A stretch of 27,777 nucleotides of DNA. Source: BPGX01 sp035405785 (GTDB taxonomy: Bacteria; Bacteroidota; Bacteroidia; B-17B0; Aurantibacillaceae). The stretch is taken from the NCBI GenBank assembly GCA_035405785.1, contig DAONJS010000017.1, positions 1 through 27,777 on the forward strand. Direction: 5' to 3'. The translations under genes were made by a program, and so were the position numbers. The stretch's first letter is position 1; every line of letters starts with the position of its first letter. Positions 22,879 through 27,777 of this stretch are shown one piece after another. The notes under the pieces were generated by a model that saw only the letters and a list, made by a program, of their open reading frames with translations, ran no database searches and was not told the DNA's origin.

Positions 22879-23865
22879 TTAAGGTCTTTTATTAAATGGA
22901 ATAAATCCTAATGCTTTTTGTTGTTTTAATACTTGAACTTTTAATTCATTCAAATGTTGGTAGTGGTTAATTGAAATAACTGATTTTCTGCTGATTTTGG
23001 CAGGTCCTTCAATAATCCAATCAGATTTATGTTTTTTCTCAAAGCGACATTCATTACATATAAACTCTTCTGCTTCGCCCCATTCATCCATTCTTGATGT
23101 TACTCTTAAAACTTTATCTCCTTTCAACCATAATCTTACTTTACCACTGCATTTATTACATTGTCTGTGAGCATCCATAGGTTTTGTAAACCACACTCTA
23201 CTTTTAAAGCGAAATGTTTTATCTGTTAATGCACCAACAGGACAAACATCTATTACATTTCCACTAAATTCTTGATCTATGGCTTTTTGAATATAGGTTG
23301 ATATTTCAGAACTATCTCCCCTGTGAATCATACCATGCACTCTTTCTGGTGCCAATTGTTCAACAGTTTTCACACATCTGTAACAGTGAATACATCTTTT
23401 CATGTGAAGTTGAATATATTTTCCAATATCAATAGGTTCAAATTCTCTTCTTTCAAATTCGTATCTGCCTTTGGGAGCACCATGTTCATAAGATAAATCT
23501 TGTAATTTACATTCACCTGCTTGATCGCAAATAGGGCAATCTAAAGGATGATTAATCAATAAAAATTCTACTACACCTTTTCTTGCTTCTAAAACTTCCG
23601 GATTAGTAAAATTTTCAACTTCCATTCCATCCATCACTTCTGTGCGGCAAGATGCAACTAATTTGGGCATTGGATTGGGATTTTGTGCAGATCCCTTTGT
23701 AACTTTCACTAAGCATGTTCTGCAAAAGCCGCCGGTTCCTTTAACCTTGCTGTAGTAACACATAGCAGGTGGTGCATAATCTTTTCCTAACATTCTTGCG
23801 GCTTGTAATATAGTTGTTCCTTTGGGAACTTCAATTTCTTTACCGTCAATTTTTACAATTGGCAT
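22879..23865 (-). CDS. nuoG: Complex I subunit G, short form (iron-sulfur part only)
   Basis: This subunit carries electrons from NuoE/F toward NuoI. The 328 residues have a 2Fe-2S domain (Cys36, 48, 51, 73), the N5 4Fe-4S motif with His ligand (His106, Cys110, 113, 119), the N4 motif (Cys158, 161, 164, 208), then Cys236, 239, 270 and 273 in a C-x2-C-x30-C-x2-C module where the canonical N7 pattern would be. It ends about 55 residues later, without the large molybdopterin-fold domain of E. coli NuoG (about 900 residues). Short NuoG forms occur in Bacteroidota as far as I recall, so it is not necessarily truncated. A complete promoter lies just upstream. Two DUF5618 genes separate it from nuoH. 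Confidence 0.93.
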   Translation of the reverse strand: MPIVKIDGKEIEVPKGTTILQAARMLGKDYAPPAMCYYSKVKGTGGFCRTCLVKVTKGSAQNPNPMPKLVASCRTEVMDGMEVENFTNPEVLEARKGVVEFLLINHPLDCPICDQAGECKLQDLSYEHGAPKGRYEFERREFEPIDIGKYIQLHMKRCIHCYRCVKTVEQLAPERVHGMIHRGDSSEISTYIQKAIDQEFSGNVIDVCPVGALTDKTFRFKSRVWFTKPMDAHRQCNKCSGKVRLWLKGDKVLRVTSRMDEWGEAEEFICNECRFEKKHKSDWIIEGPAKISRKSVISINHYQHLNELKVQVLKQQKALGFIPFNKRP

Positions 23866-23883
23866 AATAAAATTATTTGCTCA

Positions 23884-23915
23884 CAAATGTACATCAAAAC
23901 TTTCAATCTATCAAA
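23884..23915 (-). promoter_or_regulatory. Complete Bacteroidota promoter for the nuoG operon
   Basis: On the minus strand, TTTG (23912-23915), 20 nt, then TACATTTG (23884-23891) match TTTG-N19-21-TAnnTTTG. The -7 box ends 18 nt before the nuoG ATG, giving a leader near 12 nt. This shows nuoG heads its own transcript and is not read through from an upstream nuoF. Confidence 0.7.
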
Positions 23916-23990
23916 ATTTGCATTTCTGATAATTTAAATGCAAAAATGCTTACTTTTTGTGTAGCCAAAAAATTAAAAAGTTGCATTTCT

Positions 23991-24032
23991 CGCAAAGATA
24001 GCAAAGAATATGGATGTCAAGCCCGCAAAGAT
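23991..24032. repeat. Short CGCAAAGAT words in the spacer upstream of nuoG
   Basis: CGCAAAGAT occurs at 23991-23999 and 24024-24032, with AGCAAAGAA at 24000-24008. They are inverted relatives of the TTTGCGTC words in the nuoH-nuoI spacer. TTTTCAC and TATTCAC (24104-24117) echo the TCACTTT heptamers. No gene is supported in the 261-bp spacer; a rightward open frame across it is made of these repeats. Confidence 0.45.
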
Positions 24033-24126
24033 TTTCATTTATTTTTAGTTATGAGAGCTGATGCTTATAGTCATTATATCAACCTTTCGCAGATACAGAA
24101 AATTTTTCACTATTCACTAATTATTT

Positions 24127-27100
24127 TTATCTATTCAAAAATATCTTTTTAGTTATACTTTTACCTTCGTATTCTACATTCACCAAAATCCATTGATTTT
24201 CGGCATTGATTTTATCTAAATAAAATTTGTTTTCAATATTAATGTTTTGTTCTGAATAAAGTGTTCTGCCAAGAATATCAATCACTTTCACTGAACAACT
24301 TGAAACATTTATACCTTGAATGAAAATACCTCTTTCATCGTTTGATATAATGATATTAGAGTTTGATTCTGATATATTAGTGTTATTTTCAGAGGCGAGT
24401 TTTGAAGTGAATATAGGCGTTCCATCTGGTGCGTAAGTAAAGGGTGATGGAGAGTCAGGTCCTGGAATAATAACGATTGGCCATTGATATACAGATACAT
24501 CATTGCAGGTATTGGTTGCTGTAAGTTGTAAAATGTATTCGCCTTCTGCATCTGGCATATAAGAAAATGTATTGGATGTTGAAGTATATCCATCTCCTAT
24601 GAGTTCCCATGAAATTGATGTGGCATTAGTCGAAGTATTAATGGCTGTAATGGGTGATGAGAAATTGAGTGGTAAAGTATCATTTGATAATAAATTGAAT
24701 TGTGCAACAGGATAAATAGTATTAGTAGAAGTGATGTTGACAGGATAAACTGAACTTCCACATATTGAAGGTGAAGCCACTTCAACAAAATAATTTCCTT
24801 CTGCTAAATTTGTAAATGTGGATGAATTAGAAGATGTAATGATAGAATCTAAAATATTTCCATTATCTGATTTTAATAATATTTTATAGGGTGCAGCACC
24901 ACTGGAGATATTTACATTGATACTTCCTGTTAAATCATTTTTACATACAGGTTGTTGTAAAACAGAAACACTTGCAGTGATGGGGTTATTAGTAATACTT
25001 AAAATAAATCTTGGAACAGTGGTTGTATCTGATAAAGTAAATGTATAAGCACCAGTAGTAAGATTATGTGTAGTATTTGTAAATTTATCATATAAAGAAA
25101 TACAAGGTGCTGATGAGAAATTAGAAAGATTAACAGGAAATAATGTATAAGTCCCTGTAACTCCTGTAATGGCTCTTACTTCAAGAGTTGTAGTGCCATT
25201 TACAAGTGGAATAGTGTTTACTTTGTAATCATAATTATTAAGTGTAGTCATTAATTGTGGAGCAGGATAATCACTTCCTAATTGAGTAACATCTAAATTA
25301 GAATCAAAATTAGTTGTAGCATTTGGATTAACTGCAATACCTGTTAATACATCATAATTATTAGGTCCTTTCATTTCTAATAAAAACATAGATGGTGGAT
25401 AAATAGAAGAACTTTGAGTTGTATTTAATGGTTGAATAGTGCGGAGTAAGTTATTTTGACTGTTAGTTGTTGATTTCCAATTTTCATTTGGTAGTAAGGT
25501 AATATTATTCAAAGCGTGAACATAAAATCCCTGACCTGCGGGAATATTGTCATCAATTCCACCACTGCTAACAGGGGGCACTGAACCTAATGAAGGTGTG
25601 TATACTGCAAAATCACCAGCACCTCCATTTAAATCAGGATTCCATACATAAATGGATAGATCTATATTAACAGAATTTGAACCCATTGAAGTGAGAATTT
25701 TTGAAAAACTAATAGGAGAAGGATAAGGATTACCTATCAAATTCCAACCAATTTCAGAAGGTATAGTTCCGGTTTTAGTTAAACTTATCGTTCCAAAATT
25801 TTTCTTTACAACAGGTCCTGTCAAATCAATGATGATATTATTAGTAGTATATGTTGATGTTCCTAAATAAACCCAGTAACCTTTTCCGATGGTTAATGGA
25901 TTATTGATAGATGAAATAGGAACATAGTGTGCAGAGGCAGAATAATTATTGGTAGCACAAGGTTCGCAGTAAGTATAAATGGATGTAAAAGTATTAGACA
26001 TTGGACAAGTGGGACAGGTTATTGCAAAATCATCTGACCAACCGGTTAAGGATTGACTTGAAATACCAGATGGAGAAAGTAAAGTCCAACCAGTAGTTCC
26101 GCCTTTGGCAAATACTTCCATTGTTACATTACCTGAAATATCTGCACTCGTTCCAATAGGAGCAATTCTGCCTTTTTGAGTAGCATCGGCTTTGATGGTT
26201 ATATTTCCATTGGTTACAATAGTTCCTGATGAAGCGGTTAATTCTCCCCAAATTCTTAAAGAGTTCCCAATCGTTAATGTTTTATTAGATCTGTTCATTG
26301 TCAAATTAGCAAGAGAACTAGTAGTGAGTGTAGAAGTGCTCATTAATAAATTGTTTGTAATGGTACCAGTTCCACCTATCACCAGAGATGAATTTCTACT
26401 ACCTATAAAATAACCATTTGTTGTAGTGGCAGGAAAAGTAATAGCACCATTTAGAGTAAGTATTTGATTATTCAAATTGATAACACCATTAGAAAAATTA
26501 ATTTGTCCACTGACAGTTAAGTTTGTTCCCAAAGTAATTTGTCCTAAACCAGTTCTATTCACTGTAAAATTGCGTACTGACATAGGAGTATTCCCATTTG
26601 CAAAATTAATCGTTCCAAAACTTCCAGAGCCATCAATTTGTAGGTTACTATTAGAAGTTTGAATAGGAGCAGATCCAGTAATAGTTCCGCTTAATCTTAA
26701 AGTAGCAGCAGTGTTATTACTCATCAATAAAGCTCCGCTTAACATTTGAAGTTGATTTTTCACTCTTAAAGTTCCAGTTCCATTGTGTTGTTTAATACCA
26801 CCACCACTTATTATCATATTTCTATAAGTTGTTTGCCATATAGTAGTATTCCCAGATGTTTGAGCCCATTCCACATAAGAACCAGCATTTAAAGCAACTT
26901 GTGCTGAAGTTGGAAATGTTGATGATGCAATAGTTAATGTAGCATTATTATATACTCTCAATGGTGTAGTAGCACCTGATGTGATGTTTAAAATACCATT
27001 ACTTGCTATGTATAATTTTTTTGAAACAGTACCAGAAGTAGCACCCACTCGTAAGATTGCATTTCCTCCTAAATTTAATGTGCCACCTGATATTGTTAAT

Positions 27101-27453
27101 GTAGCACTGCCTGTAGAGGTTCCTATTTGTAAGATATTAGTTCCTGTAATTGTCCATACTCCTGTGAGTGTTGGAGAAATGGCACCACCTAAAGAATTCC
27201 AAATAATAAAGGTATTTCCACCTGTTGTAAAATTAGCAGGTGAAGTTCCCGTGCCGTTACTTCCTGTTTTCCAAGAACTGACATTATTGACAGGACCACT
27301 GATGTAATAATAAGTAGCGGCTTTAACAAAACTGACAAGAGATAAAAACACGAGTGATAAAATAATGACCACTGCTACTATTGCCCAGTAAAATGTTCTG
27401 GCTTTGTTGTTGTAAGAAGAGTTAGTAGCGTGTGATTTTAATATTGAATTCAT
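24127..27453 (-). CDS. Large T9SS-secreted surface protein with beta-strand repeats, SprB-like and PKD-like domains
   Basis: This 1108-residue cell-surface or secreted protein is exported first by Sec and then by the type IX system. In order: a long signal peptide (20-residue polar start, hydrophobic 22-43, cleavage near VKA at 45); a Gly/Thr/Asn-rich right-handed-helix-like repeat region (about 50-430, patterns such as LTISGGTLNLGG); a middle module (about 430-820) with WTLLSPSG and GWNLIGNPYPSP, common in Bacteroidota secreted proteins; an SprB-like repeat (about 820-906); a PKD-like domain (about 907-996); and a type A sorting domain (about 1028-1108) ending KKIFLNR. Function is unknown; adhesion is plausible. 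It has its own promoter about 95 nt upstream and no operon partner in view. Confidence 0.9.
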   Translation of the reverse strand: MNSILKSHATNSSYNNKARTFYWAIVAVVIILSLVFLSLVSFVKAATYYYISGPVNNVSSWKTGSNGTGTSPANFTTGGNTFIIWNSLGGAISPTLTGVWTITGTNILQIGTSTGSATLTISGGTLNLGGNAILRVGATSGTVSKKLYIASNGILNITSGATTPLRVYNNATLTIASSTFPTSAQVALNAGSYVEWAQTSGNTTIWQTTYRNMIISGGGIKQHNGTGTLRVKNQLQMLSGALLMSNNTAATLRLSGTITGSAPIQTSNSNLQIDGSGSFGTINFANGNTPMSVRNFTVNRTGLGQITLGTNLTVSGQINFSNGVINLNNQILTLNGAITFPATTTNGYFIGSRNSSLVIGGTGTITNNLLMSTSTLTTSSLANLTMNRSNKTLTIGNSLRIWGELTASSGTIVTNGNITIKADATQKGRIAPIGTSADISGNVTMEVFAKGGTTGWTLLSPSGISSQSLTGWSDDFAITCPTCPMSNTFTSIYTYCEPCATNNYSASAHYVPISSINNPLTIGKGYWVYLGTSTYTTNNIIIDLTGPVVKKNFGTISLTKTGTIPSEIGWNLIGNPYPSPISFSKILTSMGSNSVNIDLSIYVWNPDLNGGAGDFAVYTPSLGSVPPVSSGGIDDNIPAGQGFYVHALNNITLLPNENWKSTTNSQNNLLRTIQPLNTTQSSSIYPPSMFLLEMKGPNNYDVLTGIAVNPNATTNFDSNLDVTQLGSDYPAPQLMTTLNNYDYKVNTIPLVNGTTTLEVRAITGVTGTYTLFPVNLSNFSSAPCISLYDKFTNTTHNLTTGAYTFTLSDTTTVPRFILSITNNPITASVSVLQQPVCKNDLTGSINVNISSGAAPYKILLKSDNGNILDSIITSSNSSTFTNLAEGNYFVEVASPSICGSSVYPVNITSTNTIYPVAQFNLLSNDTLPLNFSSPITAINTSTNATSISWELIGDGYTSTSNTFSYMPDAEGEYILQLTATNTCNDVSVYQWPIVIIPGPDSPSPFTYAPDGTPIFTSKLASENNTNISESNSNIIISNDERGIFIQGINVSSCSVKVIDILGRTLYSEQNINIENKFYLDKINAENQWILVNVEYEGKSITKKIFLNR

Positions 27454-27547
27454 AAAGTTCTAATTTTATGAGTTAATTAAATGTACTATATGTAATATAT
27501 TTATTTCAAAATATTTTTAATAATTTATTTTTTTAAATAATTTGCTA

Positions 27548-27578
27548 CAAATGTATAATAAAAATTTCATATTGTAAA
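27548..27578 (-). promoter_or_regulatory. Bacteroidota promoter for the T9SS surface protein
   Basis: On the minus strand, TTTA (27575-27578, three of four bases of TTTG), 19 nt, then TACATTTG (27548-27555). The -7 box is the same as that of nuoG. The predicted leader is about 90 nt, much longer than for other genes here. Confidence 0.52.
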
Positions 27579-27620
27579 TATATTTTAATAAATGAACGCC
27601 GAAAATTTATAGAAATCACC

Positions 27621-27702
27621 TTATACCGTTTATTAAATTTATACAAAGCATAAAATATATTATACCAAGTGCTATAAATTATAGACAAAGTATAAATAAT
27701 TT
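27621..27702. repeat. Two-copy degenerate direct repeat of about 40 bp
   Basis: TTATACC occurs at 27621-27627 and 27660-27666, and ACAAAGCATAAA (27643-27654) matches ACAAAGTATAAA (27685-27696) at 11 of 12 positions, so two units with a 39-42 bp period lie about 45-125 bp upstream of the surface protein's promoter. Possible regulator sites or chance in AT-rich DNA. Confidence 0.4.
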
Positions 27703-27777
27703 AAGATAAAATTTTTTTAAAGAGGTGAATTCAAGTCACAAATGCAACTTTTTGATGGTGCAAATATAAATAAAATT

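Larger units (their letters stand above)
27454..27777. other. AT-rich 324-bp region upstream of the T9SS gene, no gene seen
   Basis: No credible open frame lies on either strand. The stretch holds the surface-protein leader (27454 to about 27542), its promoter, the two-copy repeat, a TGAATTCA palindrome (27725-27732), and near the edge a minus-strand TATATTTG box (27761-27768) whose -33 partner would lie at or past the window end. That box has no evident gene directly after it and could serve a small RNA or be chance. Confidence 0.6.

Noticed and set aside
23877..24152. A 91-codon rightward open frame in the spacer upstream of nuoG
   Set aside because: It spans the nuoG promoter and the CGCAAAGA repeat words and runs into the end of the T9SS gene; its SRKDSKE-type stretch is what such repeats produce when translated. 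No family resemblance.
26192..27307. Several Val/Pro-rich rightward open frames opposite the T9SS gene
   Set aside because: They are mirror images of the Gly/Thr/Asn-rich repeat coding on the other strand and lack any recognisable domain or promoter.
27594..27614. ATG near 27594 as a small rightward gene
   Set aside because: The frame stops after six codons; no other frame in this spacer is coding-like.

Overview
The window is a low-GC, gene-dense piece of a Bacteroidota chromosome, probably from the Chitinophagia/Sphingobacteriia side. The evidence is: a type IX secretion (T9SS) C-terminal sorting domain, DUF5606 and DUF5618 proteins, a prolyl tripeptidyl peptidase resembling that of Porphyromonas, a short NuoG, start codons without Shine-Dalgarno sites, and repeated matches to the Bacteroidota promoter (TTTG, 19-21 nt, TAnnTTTG) very close to start codons. 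No tRNA, rRNA, CRISPR array, transposase or phage gene was seen.

Layout, left to right. (1) 1-75 is the tail of a rightward gene. (2) 134-1355 is a leftward cytochrome c maturation set, ccmC-ccmD-ccmE; the 57-residue ccmD-like gene overlaps ccmC, and CcmE has Cys in place of the usual heme-binding His. (3) 1437-6929 is a leftward run: beta-CASP metallo-hydrolase, S9B prolyl tripeptidyl peptidase, lpxK (lipid A 4'-kinase) and purine nucleoside phosphorylase. (4) A divergent spacer with a palindromic operator-like element leads into the only complete rightward unit: a tandem-thioredoxin secreted protein and mnmE. (5) 9609-13277 is leftward: DUF5606 protein, TlpA-like thioredoxin protein, ribE, and a secreted M28-PDZ aminopeptidase. 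(6) fabG and purD follow, purD with a complete promoter. (7) 15469-19918 is a tightly packed leftward operon: M42 aminopeptidase, GH3-family acyl-adenylating enzyme, LysE-type exporter, DUF493 protein and a LacX-type aldose epimerase. (8) 20117-23865 is a fragment of the complex I operon, nuoG-(two DUF5618 paralogs)-nuoH-nuoI, with its own promoter but without the other nuo genes beside it. (9) 24127-27453 encodes a 1108-residue T9SS surface protein, followed by 324 bp of AT-rich upstream DNA.

Most genes are housekeeping (respiration, cytochrome c assembly, envelope lipid A, purine and riboflavin metabolism, tRNA modification) mixed with secreted peptidases and thiol-redox proteins typical of a protein-degrading Bacteroidota. 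The most unusual features are in the nuo segment. Two 5-unit arrays of degenerate 7-bp repeats sit in the same register, 2 nt upstream of the nuoH and nuoI start codons. A third heptamer array of a different sequence lies in the nuoH-nuoI spacer. Two diverged DUF5618 paralogs split nuoG from nuoH, and NuoG ends in a C-x2-C...C-x2-C module with no molybdopterin-fold domain. Other points of note are the CcmE Cys variant, an Asp at the purine-selectivity position of the nucleoside phosphorylase, and the GH3/M42/LysE gene group.
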